DNA of 64,000 nucleotides from Blasia pusilla (taxonomy: Eukaryota > Marchantiophyta > Marchantiopsida > Blasiales), in assembly GCA_050084515.1 (NCBI GenBank), contig CM114272.1:39122001-39186000 (forward strand), written 5' to 3'. The translations under genes were made by a program, and so were the position numbers. The notes beneath the pieces are model-generated. The model saw only the letters and a list, made by a program, of their open reading frames with translations. It searched no databases and had not been told where the DNA came from. The stretch's first letter is position 1; the number at the start of each line of letters is the position of its first letter. This document shows positions 20,386 through 31,819 of the stretch, piece after piece.

Positions 20386-21475
20386 GTAGACCACCACCAG
20401 AAAGGGTTACAACAGAGGAGATTATGGCATGGGCCAAGGAGAAGAAAAAATATGACGAGAGTGGGGGACGAGAAGATGGTCCTTCTGATCCGTACAAAAA
20501 AACACGAGTGAAGAGGAGGAGTCTGCTCTTCAATTTACCTCATTGGAAAGTATCCTAGCAAGTATCCTTTTTCATGAGGCCACGTAGGGTAAAAAGGAAG
20601 TTCGGGTGACCATCATGGGGTTAAGTAGTATTTTTAGAAGTATATGTATGAAAGTCTACGATCCATCCCAACTTGAAAGATTATGTGAGAATACTATTAT
20701 CACCTTATGTCTATTAGAGATGCACTCCCCCCCCGCCTTCTTTGACGTATTGACCCATTTACTTGTCCATTTAAGTGAGGAGCTTGATATATGTGGGTCC
20801 GTAGCTTGTCGTTTGATGTACCCACTAGAGAGGTATATGGGCACCATGAAGAAGTATGTATGGTCCAAAGCGAGACCAAAGGTATGTATGTCAGAAGGGT
20901 ATTTAAAAAAGATGAAGCCATGGGATTTTTCACAGAGTATATGAGGAAGTTTGAAGCTATTGGGACTCGTTTGTGGGATGATGGCGAGGAAGATGGAGTG
21001 ATAGGAGAGAAGTTGGAAGGGGCAGGGGTGCCCATTCATCTGTCACGTGAAGTGTTGCGATTGGCACATCATTAAATTCTACACAATACAAAATCATTGG
21101 GAGTATGGCATGTGTGAGTGTTCAAACTACTATTGGTTTTTTTGGCATGTTTGTTGTTTTCCAAAGTTGGTAGCAAGTTATATGAGGCATCTTTACTATA
21201 CATCCTTCTCATATCATTTTTGTGCAGGAAGTACAACTTGGAACGACCCAACTTACCCTTTGAAGATCACAAAGCTATGATCAGTGAGGCTAATCACCAA
21301 CCACTTGAACTTGATCCGTTAGCATTTGCCTTGTCCATTCCACCTCAGGCCAAGGTTCTTTCTTACAAAAGTATGAAAGCATATGGAAACCATTATAGAG
21401 TAGAGGGAAGGGATGGAGTAAATTCCTTTTCCACATTTGATTGTGACATAGGAGCATATTTTTGGGATTAGAACA
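20386..21475 (+). pseudogene. CACTA (En/Spm) transposase fragment, DUF4218-type region
   Basis: The plus strand carries the late part of a TNP2-type transposase. TTEEIMAWAKEKKKYDE and RVKRRSLLFNLPHWK lie at 20,412-20,545. Then, in 20,606-20,944, come SSIFRSICMKVYDPSQLERL, TLCLLEMHSPPAFFDVLTHL, LCENTIITL and YPLERYMGTMKKYVW, the signature of DUF4218 in plant CACTA proteins. A possible intron ends at TTTTTGTGCAG (about 21,230). The next exon reads RKYNLERPNLPFEDHKAM and YKSMKAYGNHYRVEGRDG to 21,471. The TNP2 catalytic part is absent upstream, no element termini are present, and MP LTR sequence flanks both sides, so this is a stranded fragment. Confidence 0.8.
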
Positions 21476-21516
21476 ACTCCCCATCAAATTGCGATGTTAT
21501 TCTTATGTTGGAACCT

Positions 21517-24500
21517 TATCACAACTTTTAGGATAGATCGGCGAGATCTAGTAGAGCGCCTTCGGAGATACTGGAGGATAGCCTCGAAGGTCAAGGATGA
21601 CTTGTTGAGGCCACGTGTAGCATGAGAGAGCATGTTTCCTCTTTGTTTCGGCTCATTTGGAGCCATATAGAGAAACTTAGTATTTAAGGTAGGTTTCCAT
21701 TTGGAGTATAGTTGGCTTTCCACTTTGGGAAGTGACCCTTGACCCGCTACTGCAGGTCAAGAGCCAAGGAGATGACCTGTGAGCATAAGTTACTAAGGAG
21801 AGAATTTGGGAGAGGGAAGGGGATATACCTCCAAGAGAGGGAGCTTGAGAGCTCATTCTCTCTTTGTTGAACCTCTTGGCATGAGGCGGCGGAGCTATGG
21901 TCTTCCTTGCCTTGTGTGTGTAACCGAAGCCTCTCATTAGGAGAAGGGGTTTGGTTTGACATGAGAGAGAGTGCATACCATGGAGAGCTTGGTGTGAGAT
22001 GTGATGTGAGATTTCATTGAGTCACCGTCAATGATCCACCGTCGCCGTCGCCGCCATCGCCTAGCGCCGCTCAGAGCCGCGTTTGGCCATTTTCCCCAAC
22101 GTTGGTTTCCATTTCCGCCATTACGGAGTGGACGGTCTTCCACGACAACCGTTGATTCTTTGACTTGCACCGCCACCACGTACTTTGTTGTGGCAGTCGC
22201 CGTTATCGCAGTTTCGTCATCAACCAGTGATGGCAGGTGGGTTGATGGTGTTTGAGTTTTCATTTCATTTCATTATGTTGTGATTGATAGCCGCTCGACA
22301 ATGATCGAGTACCATGCCATGATGCCCGTAGCCACAACGCGTCGCCAATAGCTGCACCGTGTCGCTCATGGCCGCACCATACCGTCTCAATCGCGGAGCT
22401 GCTCCTTCACTAAGGTATAGAGCGTGTGTATTGCTGATTGAGGAGGGTATGCCGCGGACTTCTGCATCCCGTTATCGAGTGCCGTGGCGTTCCGTGCCGC
22501 CAGTGCCGCACCATATCGTAAGATCCGCACCGCATAATGAGGAGATTTAAGCCTCGTCAGTATCACAGGGGTACTGACGAGTTGGGGTCGAGGTTTGCAA
22601 TTTCTAAGGAGCAATCAAAATTTGTTCAGGCTACCCATTCAAGTCTTTTTCCCTTACGTGTTAGGGAATTTCGGGCATTGGGTAGTTATTTGGGATATTG
22701 GGTTTTGTGTAGATGCTAAGAGCATAGTTGATGTATAAGTTTACAAGACATAGATCTGTGTGGGCTGTCCGGAGTTGAGGGTATGTGCTGTTCATGAGAT
22801 GATAGGACAATAGTTGATTTGTTGCACCATGCCGCTTGTTGCCGTACAACACACTTCTTAGAGAGAGAGAGAGTGTAGATTGAGTTCCGCATGTTAGTTT
22901 GAGTGATTGAGTGATTACTCACGAGGCTAAGAGTGATTGTGTGAGAGGGGTATGAGGGTCATCACCGCGTCCTTTTGGGACTTTGAGAGGCGAGGTGGTG
23001 GATCTGAGAGTAGCTCTAAATGGTTTACCCAAAGTGGCACAAGGTTTCGAGGGTCTCCACGTGAGAGATCATCGCGATCTCCTTCTGAGTTGTCTTTAGA
23101 CGAGGGGGAGAGTGTAGAGGAGTTTGTTAGTGCATCATCGCACACATTGAGTGGTCCTACGAGTTGGGCGTACAAGATGGATGACCGGGATAGAGGACCG
23201 CGTAGGTTTTTGGATGCTATAGGCACTATAGAGCTACACAAATTTATTGCGGAGTTTAGGAGTTGGTGTGACTCACAACGGGCCAGGAATTCTATAGAGT
23301 TCAACTCGTTCACATCATGGAACCGTATATTCCAGCATTTAGAGGGGCGCGCCTATGGACGATTACCATGAGTTCTCCCAGAGATATGCCCATGAGATTG
23401 AGGCATGGAGACTCTGCTATGACCCACACTTGTGTCATGGACGAAGCCGTTCCCAAATGAGGAGGAGGAGTCAGGAGAGGCTTCTTCCACAAGCGATGTT
23501 TTAGGAGGGGTAACTTGCACTAGAGTAAATGCACCGTCCAGTCGGGTTCGTCCCAAGTTCAACCCCGTGGTTGAGTTGTTTGCGGAGTTGAGGCCGAGCT
23601 ACCAAGGGGTACGGATTGAGAAGTTGCGGAGCATCCACGACTTCCAAAGGTGCTCGGGTGAGAGTTTACGTGAGGCTTACGCCGGTTGATTAACGTCACT
23701 TATGGGATGATAGAGGCTCAGGTTATCCAGTGATGGTACGCGATGCTGGACCGAATCGTGTGGATATGGGTGCGGGAGGAGGTGCTTCTTATGAACACCT
23801 CCCCTACGTTGAGAGATGTTTTTAGGACCACCAAGAACATTGAGCGCAACATGGCAGAGGAGAGCGTAGCCACCATGGGTTTTGGGCAAGAGCAGTCACG
23901 ATTTCCTGCACCACCAGTGCAGCAACGTGGATTCTGAGATAGGTTGACTGTGGCACCATGAGCTCACGGAGGATACTGGGAGGCCGTGCCATAGAGACAT
24001 GCCCCTTCATATCGGGCTCAACAGTAACTGCCTGCGATTATTTGTTGGACATGTGGTGGAGCCCATCACTAGCGCGATTGCACTCATCAGGGTCATGGAC
24101 GCGTACCTCAACATGGAGGAGGACATGGTATGACTATTGTCAGAGGTACGGTCATACATGTGCTAGGTGTTTCAGCCTACACCCGGAGTTACGTCCGGAT
24201 CGAGGGCCAGAGAGGGCACTAGAGCGAGTTGTCCATCCGGGTAGGCTAGAGGTCGTGCACCAAGTGGTCCCGTTTGGGAGACGAGGAGCAGGATTTGCCC
24301 AAGGGGATGGTGGAGTTGCCCGTGGAGGAGGTAGAGTCCCAACACCTAGATGCGTTGAGGGAGACGTCGGGCGTGAGGCTAGGATGGCTGCTCAGATATA
24401 GCAACTACAACAACAGATTGCCGCTATGGCATTGAGGCTACCCAATGCCGGATCCGTGGCATCAACATCTTATGGAGCAGCCAGAGATATGGAGGATCCT

Positions 24501-24635
24501 GGTTGGATGTGTGGGGTTGCCTAGATGGAGGCTGCTGCGATTGGTACGTGTGGAGCAACCGTAGAGTTGGATCCACAAGGAGGTGCGGTAAGAGGAGAGG
24601 ACAGAGGACAGAGGAAACTACCTTCAACCGAATGA
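21517..24635 (+). mobile_element. MP-gypsy copy B: LTR, leader and gag, truncated
   Basis: The LTR begins at 21,517 (TATCACAACTTTTAGG, one of the family's slightly altered TGTCACATC starts) and runs to about 22,020. Compared with the copy at 34,954, about 500 bp of the LTR/leader is missing near 22,020. The leader has CpG-rich strings (CGCCGTCGCCGCC) and gag follows to about 24,600. The copy then ends abruptly at 24,635, where the 3' flank of the Mutator-like gene starts. Protease, methyltransferase and pol are missing. Confidence 0.75.
22937..24430 (+). pseudogene. MP-gypsy gag with zinc knuckle
   Basis: The first frame (22,937-23,371, 144 codons) is the Arg/Ser-rich gag N-terminus with FIAEFRSWCDSQRARNSIEF. 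After frame changes, gag continues with ELRPSYQGVRIEKLRSIHDF (near 23,590), SPTLRDVFRTTKNIERNMAE (near 23,800) and a zinc knuckle near 24,120-24,170 of the form CQRYGHTCARC. Gag packages element RNA into particles. The matching C-terminal part in the second MP copy is at 38,500-39,230. Several stops and shifts make it non-coding. No known chromatin domain is seen in gag. Confidence 0.7.
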
Positions 24636-24984
24636 GATACTTTTTTTTAAGAGAGTTTCCTTTGATTTGAAGAGAGTTTCTGTTGGGTTGAAGAGAGGAA
24701 ACTTTTTGTGTGAATTTTTTGCACTTTTATGCTCAGTTCTTAAGCACTCTCGTAGTTTTTTTTTCCTCTTCCACATTTTGGCAACCCATGTGAGTCTGAC
24801 AAGTTGCAGATGCACAAAATTTAGAAAATTGAAAAATCAGTGGAATCATAAGTGTGGAACCAATTACTTTTTCCATCCAAGGTCTGGAAAAAATCTATCA
24901 TTTGCCCAAGGCTGAATAGAGTTCAAGCTCAAAGTAAAGGTTATGGAAAGATGAAAGAACAATCTAAAACCTCATTTTGCATCC
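24636..24984. other. Flank between MP copy B and the Mutator-like gene
   Basis: T-rich on plus. No gene is seen. On the minus strand it would be the 3' untranslated region of the transposase gene that ends at 24,985. I found no convincing polyadenylation landmark. Confidence 0.3.
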
Positions 24985-27493
24985 TCAAAGTGGTTTGTTT
25001 AAAATACTTCGCACTTCTTTGAGGGAAAAAATTGGTTGGTGGATTCCTACTCCTACATTCGACTCTCTTAAAACTACAAGCAACATAAAGTACATGTGCT
25101 TACAAGGGAAATACCTTTTCCCACGTGTCTCTCTTTCGACAAAGTCATCACATGAACATGTGGGAAAGCAACACATGTGCACCACATACACCCTTGTGAC
25201 ACTTGAATTTCGAGTGTTGTTCCTGACCCAATACATCCCTCCTATTCCATTGCCACGCAGGACATCTTTCATGGCGATGATCTCCATTTTTGCCTCCCGA
25301 GCTGATGCAATTCGCTTTGCTCTCTCCACCGTTGGCCTACACATTCTGTTTCTCTTCACCCCATTTCTAGACTCAAACAGAAATAGTGGATTGAGATCAT
25401 CCACCTTCTCCGGGTACATGTTGACATCAATCTTGGGTTGAATACGAAATGGGAAGGTCTCTATAATGCAAACATGCTCCGAACTTCCTCCGTCTACGAG
25501 TTTGAAACCGGCACTTGTAAGATTATCCACTTCGTCTTGAGTGCAATTTGTACTTGCGGCGATGGGCCAAATCGTGGGGGTATTCCCCGAAGCTCCAATG
25601 GCAGCCGGATAAGACTTCCGAAAAGTGCAAGATTCATTTGGGCATAATAAGTACTTCAATTGATCCCCGGTCCTCATGAAATGATAAAAGGTTTTGAGTC
25701 CCCAAAATCCAGGCAGTGGTCGTTCAGTCCTTGTATAGTTCTTATTTAGGAAAGTGCCGCATGCTCTCCTAATGCAATCAGATCCTGCCTCGCAAGTGGG
25801 TCCACGTCCAAGATTGCTTCGAGATATATGCCACCGTTTGAGGTTGTAATCCACCTCAATGACCAGAATGCCATACTGTTGAACCACCTTAGCGATCGGA
25901 TTTTGCGAGCTTCCAGCAACGGAGGGCTTTTGAAATAAAACATTTACTGATTTTGGAGAAGTTACTCCATCACGGATTTGGGAGCAATCGGGGGTCTCCA
26001 AATACTTGGGCGACATGATTTCCTCATCCGAATCAATCACCGCGTTTGTTCCTCGATGATGCCTCTTCACCTGCTTGAAGTCAAGATACTTAGCTGGTCT
26101 CCACGAGTCTTGCTCGGACTGCTCTACCACCATCTGTATGGGATGTCTTGAAATGCGCCCACGAATATCCCCACCAATGTGTACGTCTTGCTCGAGGGGA
26201 GTTCCTGCTACGCACCGGTTGAAGCCTTCCACATACAGTTTTTCATCACCAGATTTCACAGCCGCCCTGACATAGAGCTCGTAGATTGAAGGTCCCCTTC
26301 CTTTTGTTATGCCTTTTTTGAGGAAGATATGCGATGTTGCAGACTGTAGCATTGCTCTTGCCTGGTCTTGTTGGCATGCCTCCACAAGTGAAATTCTTTG
26401 GCATGCTCGTGACAACCTCCATGAGGAATGTACACTTTCTACTCCACATGTGTTGGGGCAAAGGGCATTTCATGAATGTTCAATCCCTTCAAGGACGGCA
26501 ATGTGAGAAGGGAACCAAAATAGCTCCAAAGTCAGAGAAAAAAGCTACATGTCGGAACGTGACAAGATGCAAGTCAAAGGCATCCCATGAATGACTTTGC
26601 GACCCGTCGCGTCCCGACATGTTGCAACACCCAAGAACCACCTAATGCAACCTATTCGATTGCGACGGGTTGCAAGAACCTTTGGCCACTCCGGGCTGGA
26701 AGATCCAAGTGCAAGTCATCCAAAACCCATCTGGGTCGTACTATTTGCAGGCCTTGTATACATGCAACTTGCATACTTGTATACGGGTTGCACCAACATT
26801 CTTGATGCAACCTGTCGGTTTCCGACGGGTTGCATACTCGGGCAACTTGTCGCATCCCACAAGTTGCTTGGTTTCTTCGATTTGAAATCCCTATAGTGCC
26901 CACGCTTCTCAATTTGAGCTGCAACTTTTCAAACAATTCTCAACGTGAGCTTGACAAGACCAAATAATGAACTCACCTGCCGCATGAAGTTTCCCCATTG
27001 TCTCATTCGTACAGTCCACCAACTCAACCAAGAGCACAACTCTTTGTACTTCCCCTCAATCGCATGCTTCCTCCACCACCCATGAAGTTCTTCTTGGCAT
27101 TCCATGGCCTGTTTCAAGGTTTTGCTGTCCTTGCAGCGTTGGAGTAGAGTGACATGCTCTGTCCTCTTATTCTCCTTGATGCAAGATTTGGAGTACTGGG
27201 TCACAGACTGTTGCCAATGGAAAGCATCCGACCTCTCCCTCTCCGGTTGAACCTCTCCACCCCATAACACTTCCCTGATAGCAATCCATCGAGGTTGTGC
27301 ATCGTTCGCCATGAACCCATAAATTTTCGGAGGTGGCCTTTTTTTTTCCTTCACCACCTCCAATAAGAGTAGCCAGCACATCTTCAAACTGCCAACGTCT
27401 TCTGCTTTTACTTCAGAGACAAATATAGTTTTGAGTCCCTTCTCCACATGGTCATAAACGTGAGCACCCATTGTCAACCATCCGTTCAACACT
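24985..27493 (-). CDS. Mutator-like transposase, C-terminal part with SWIM zinc finger (two exons, 5' part missing)
   Basis: The large minus frame from about 26,470 to 24,985 runs over 470 codons without a stop, the longest intact frame here. It starts inside the protein (VESVHSSWRLSRACQRISLV, matching the N-A/V-E-x-V/I-H-x-x-W part of MULE-type transposases) and has KGRGPSIYELYVR. It ends with a SWIM finger, C-S-C at about residues 420-422 and C438-x-H440 (CSCDDF ... YFPCKHMYF). A second exon, 27,493-26,977, has FMANDAQPRWIAIREVLW, DAFHWQQSV and WLSWWTVRMRQWG. It is bounded by an acceptor (TTTGCTACAG) and a donor (CGGCAG|GTGAGT). The intervening 480-500 bp would be an intron, but its exact acceptor and the frame across it are uncertain. 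The gene is cut upstream by AT1 at 27,540. It may be a recently active transposase or a domesticated gene. Confidence 0.65.
26647..26867. repeat. Repeated GCAAC...GTTGC palindromes in the putative intron
   Basis: Palindromic units at 26,647-26,673, about 26,764-26,791, 26,807-26,833 and 26,842-26,867 each start GCAAC(C/T)T and end (G/A)(G/A)GTTGC, with loops containing GTCG or CGAC words. They lie entirely in the non-coding gap between the two transposase exons. Confidence 0.6.
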
Positions 27494-27539
27494 CTGTAGC
27501 AAATATCAAAGCTTACCTAGCTGTCGTAAAGATCTGCCC

Positions 27540-29148
27540 TGTGCGCCCCTTCATAAGTGGCTCCCATGTGTGTTAGATACTTTTGGGACTCTAGTTAGGT
27601 GAGTAGAAGGAGCTAGAACCACAATCTGCAATTCAAGTGAGATCAGCTGGGGAGCATCAGGGAAGAGGAGCTGAAGAGCAGCAGGGAAGTAATGAGATCA
27701 GGTGAGGAGCTGAGGAGCAGTAGGGAAGTAATGAGATCAGGTGAGGAGCTGAAGAGCATCAGGGAAGTAATGAGATCAGGTGAGATCAGGTGAGGAGCAT
27801 CAGGGAAGTAATGAGATCAGGTGAGGAGCTGAAGAGCAGCAAGGAAGTAATGAGATCAGGTGAGGAGCTGAGGAGCAGCAGGGAAGTAATGAGATCAGGT
27901 GAGGAGCATCCAAGGGAAGCTCGAACCAGCTTGAGAAGAAGCAAGCTTGGGAAATGCTAGTTAGACAGTTGTAGTAGATGAGGTAGAAATTTCAGAGTAG
28001 ATGCCTTGGAGTAGATGCTTAGGGGAGGTAGATTTGTAGGAAGGTAGGAACCTGCAATGCCAGAGAAGCCCAAGGAAGAAGAGGGCTCTCAACTTCACTT
28101 ATAAATACTCTGGTGGGTTTGCTTGAAGGCGGGCATAGACATGCTGTTGGCTAGTAGACACTCGATCTCTTGAGCCAAGCTAACCAGCAGAGTTATGTGC
28201 TCCCACGTCTAGGTAGTGTGTAGTGTGCTTGAAGGGGGCTGAGACTAAGAAGGTCTCTCATGTACTCTATGATTTTGTGATACACAATAGGTAGCCCTGT
28301 GAAATGAGTTCACACCATTGCCCTGTATCGAGTATGTGCATGATTGAGTGATGAGTTGGGGGAGGGCTTGATGAAGGGAGATTCTTGGAGCTGATTCAAC
28401 TAATCATTCAAAAGTGCAGGGAGAGGACAAGAGGTTGTACCAGTAGAGGGGAGGCAAGCTTGGGTTCCAAGATTGTGCTCCACCAAGGTGTGCTTGGAAA
28501 GCTTGTTGTTCTGCGCACCTAAGCTTGGCCTTTGACACCAATCACATGATTACTTCCAGGGTGTGACAACCTGGACTTCCACGTCTGGTAAGTGATAAGA
28601 GTTAGTGAGTGGAGAGAGAGAGAGGGTCATGCTTGAGCTCCCATATAGGAAGAAGACCATGGGCTCAGCCTGTTAAGTCTCCTACTACCCGAACAAGAAG
28701 GGAGAACAACGAATCAGCAAGGTACGAGGAGAAGAAGAAGGTGATTGCACTACCTGATCGGTTAGGAGTTGGGTGTACTTTAGAGGATGCCTTGGTACAT
28801 TCAACTAGTCCAAGGCAGCACATTGGAGGACCTTATGCTGCCCTGGTCATCCTTGACTGTGAATTCTAAGTAGAGTGTGCTTGTTGGGTTCCACTGGCCA
28901 CTCCGCTCAAAGCACTCAAGAGAAAGGAAGGAGTTTTGGTTAGTAGGGTGAGGATAGGATTGTGATACTGAAGTGGAGAGAGTTTCTCCAGCCTCTTAAG
29001 GTAAAGAGGTGGGGTTTACAATCATATGAGTACATCTTGTAGATCTGATCTTTTGATCGGCCCTAAGCTCTTACATGGGACCGAACTGGTGGAACTAGCA
29101 ACATTTTCACCAGGTTGTGTGGCCGCCATGTATTACCCTGGTGAGACA
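27540..29148 (+). repeat. AT1 5' LTR, about 1.6 kb
   Basis: Starts TGTGCGCCCCTTCATAAG and ends GGTGAGACA, three bases before the primer-binding site. The same ends, reversed, delimit the AT1 copy at 14,912-17,564 (GGGCGGACA and TGTCTTATCAAG), where they are confirmed by a target duplication. A 39-bp tandem array sits in the upstream part. The TATAAATACT string near 28,102 is a candidate TATA box. Confidence 0.85.
27638..27915 (+). repeat. 39-bp tandem array in AT1 U3, about six units
   Basis: The unit contains ATGAGATCAGGTGAGGAGCT then GAAGAGCAGCAGGGAAGTA. Units differ by a few substitutions and some lack internal segments. The array lies upstream of the candidate TATA box, where LTR enhancer repeats are often found. 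Confidence 0.8.
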
Positions 29149-29151
29149 TTT

Positions 29152-29170
29152 TGGCGCGCATTGCCGGGGA
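29152..29170 (+). other. Primer-binding site, Asp-tRNA type
   Basis: TGGCGCGCATTGCCGGGGA differs at two positions from TGGCGCCGTTGCCGGGGA, the tRNA-Asp primer site typical of Athila/Tat elements. It lies three bases after the LTR's terminal CA. Confidence 0.8.
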
Positions 29171-29384
29171 GTTGTGGAGTCCAGACCAAAAGTGAAGGAG
29201 ACTTATGAGTGAGCGGCATCAAAGACATTCAGCAAGGAGTGCACGGAAGGCTGCTGCAGATCACCAAGAAGAGAGAGAAAGAGCTTCCATAGGAGATTCT
29301 TTTGTGGGGAGTCCAAGTTCAAAGACTGCTATAATAGCCACCCATTTCAGTTCAATTGGTTCTCGCCGAGCTACCTCAATCAAG

Positions 29385-30660
29385 ATGCCTCCCTCATTTC
29401 GAATCAAGTACACCAGATTTTGAGGGGATGGTGGTCAAGATGTGGATGACTAGATGCAACAATACCTAGCAACTTTAGCAGCCAATGATGAAGGGGATGA
29501 AGACACAACCAAGAGGTTGTTTAGGTGGGCTGATTGATGGAGAAGCCTTACGTTGGTACAATGCCTTGGAGGATGGACAGAAAGCTGATTGGCCAAGGCT
29601 GAAGTCACCATTTGAGCAAGAGTTTAGGGAGATTGGGGCAGATTCAAGGGTGATGTCACGACTGAATTCTATCAAGATGAAGGCAAGTGACACACTAAGG
29701 AGCTACACCCAGCGTGTCCAAAGAAGGTGATAGGGAAGTCGTCCATAGTACCACCAAAGCAAACCTTGATTGCAAAGTGGTTTATTTATGGTCTACCGAG
29801 TTGTTGGATTTTGAAGTAAGGAAGGCAGATCCTCAAACAATAGCAGCTGTTGTTGATGTGGCCAAGAGATATGAGAAGTCAGCCCTACTATCAGGCCGTT
29901 GGGCAGAGAAGAAGCTGAAGAAGAAGGTCAAGTTTGAGGACTCTGATGATATTGATGAGTACTTGGTGGAGGATAGAGAAGAAAGTCTAGCCATCAGAGA
30001 GGTAGAGAGACACATCCATCACAACTAACCAAGGTTGTGAAGGATGAAATGCAGACCTTAAGGGCAGCCATAGAGGAGGTGAAGGTTCAGATGGCTGATA
30101 TCAAGAAGAATTGCAAGGCAGTCCCTATGACCCGCACTAATATTTGGTGCACCCGATGCAAGAAGGAGGGTCATTTCCCTTATGATTGTCAAGCTGAATG
30201 GAGGATGATCCAAGAGATGGAGCTGAACTCTCAGGAGCTAGAGCTCAGGGACATAGAGTGTCTTTATGCTATTCAACAAGGAGCTCTACGTGCTCATATC
30301 AGGGCTAGACCAGGGGGTTCAATACCAAGAATCCCTGGGACTTGTTGGGAGTGTGGGGAGGTTGGACATATCTCACCTGAGTGCCCACACCAGAGGATGC
30401 CTGGGAGTACATCTTGTGTAGAAATTGCGTGGGAAGAGGGGCACAAGGCTTCCAGGTGCCCAAAGCCTATGCAACTTAGAGTGTTGCCCGCTTATACCCC
30501 AATCCCACCTAGGGAAGAAACAACCTCAATGGTCCAACAAGGCAAAGAAGCAGAGCAACAACCAAGGGACGAGGCACGACTTCAAATGTCGATGGATCCA
30601 GGATCTGTGAAGAGGAGAATGTGTGGAGAGTGTCTACCAGAGGCAAACCAATGAAGAGAA
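29385..30660 (+). pseudogene. AT1 gag with three zinc knuckles
   Basis: The gag core is at 29,485-29,730 (DGEALRWYNALEDGQKADWP, FEQEFREIGADSRV, RLNSIKMKASDTLRSYTQRV), continued in another frame to 30,028. From 30,037 a 205-codon frame carries the nucleocapsid. The zinc knuckles are CTRCKKEGHFPYDC, CWECGEVGHISPEC and a degenerate third that keeps its GHKASRC half. The protein would coat element RNA in cytoplasmic particles. Frameshifts near 29,725 and 30,030 break it. Confidence 0.8.
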
Positions 30661-30910
30661 GGGCAAGGGGCCTGCAAGAGAGGAGATCAGATCAGGTGGA
30701 GAAGAGGAGGAAGAAGCTCCACCTTTGAGTTGCCTGATGTTATCAAGAAGTGCTAGCCCACTTGGAAGAGCTTCATACCAATGAAGGAGAGGCCAATACC
30801 AAGAAGACTACAATGGTGGTAAGACCCTCTTTGTCCCCTGAGCTGAAGGGAGTTGCACTACAACATCATTTGGACATTGAGAAGAGGTTAGTCAAGTCAC
30901 CATTGGGCGC

Positions 30911-31240
30911 TTGTTGAAGGATAATCAAAGGTACCGAAAGCAAGTGTTGGATGCAGTAAAGACCAAGAGGAGGAAGAGGCTCCCACCTACCATTTCAGAG
31001 GTGAGATACACTGAAGTGGAGGATTGGGGAGCACATGAGATCGACACTGAGATTGAAGGGTGTTTGATCACAAGGGTACCAGTGGATGGAGGTTCAGGTG
31101 TGAATGTCATGACGGAGCAAACTGCTGCTGACCTGGGTTACATAGTATTCGAGCCTACCCCAAAGATATTGAGGATGGCTAACCAAGAGGAAGTGGTACC
31201 AGTGGGGAAGTTATCTCAGGTAGTTACTAGGATGGTATAG
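30911..31240 (+). pseudogene. AT1 aspartic protease
   Basis: A 109-codon frame with VPVDGGSGVNVM, the active-site aspartate box in the D-G-G-(S/A) form usual in Athila/Tat-like elements, followed by LGYIVFEPTPKILRMANQEE. It continues past a TAG at 31,238 into PIPATFQVLLGRPWLYKAGV (31,280-31,335), the C-terminal flap strand and GRPW motif. The protease cuts the Gag-Pol polyprotein. Apart from the stop it is fairly well kept. Confidence 0.8.
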
Positions 31241-31819
31241 TTGGAGTATAAGCTGAAGTATGTAGTAATCAGGCTACCCATTCCTGCTACATTCCAAGTT
31301 TTGTTGGGGAGGCCTTGGCTGTACAAGGCAGGAGTTTTGGAGGATTGGAAGAAGGAGTTTAGGATTGCTTCAGTAAGGATCCCATGGGGGCTTCCAGCAT
31401 ACCAAGGCGAGACAAAAGCAAGCTCCATGGGGTACACGACTGAGAGTGAGGAAGTAGATGAAGAAGAGCAAGCTTCAGATTGTTGGATGGTGGATGGTGG
31501 TGAATGCCTTCAAGACAGCAACAGAAAAAGAGTTTGACTTCAACCAACCAAAGGAAGAGCATGTGCAGGTCAAGGAAGATGAAGAGCCAAAGGACCCCAC
31601 CAAGACTTGGCCTCTTACATCCAATGAAGGAGATCAAACAAGACTAGCTATGGGGAAGAAGAAGAAGAATGAGCATGCCCTGGGAGAACTTGATGTCCCA
31701 CTCACCATTGCATGGGTGCACCAGCAGCTAATGGAGGATCCAAGTATGAAGGGCTATCATGACACCTTTGGAAGAGAGCAAGAGGAGGACCTCTCCGTTC
31801 TTTGTCAGAAACCAGATTC

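Noticed and set aside
27638-27915. CRISPR-like spaced repeats
   Set aside because: Units are contiguous tandem repeats without unique spacers, inside an LTR of a plant retroelement.
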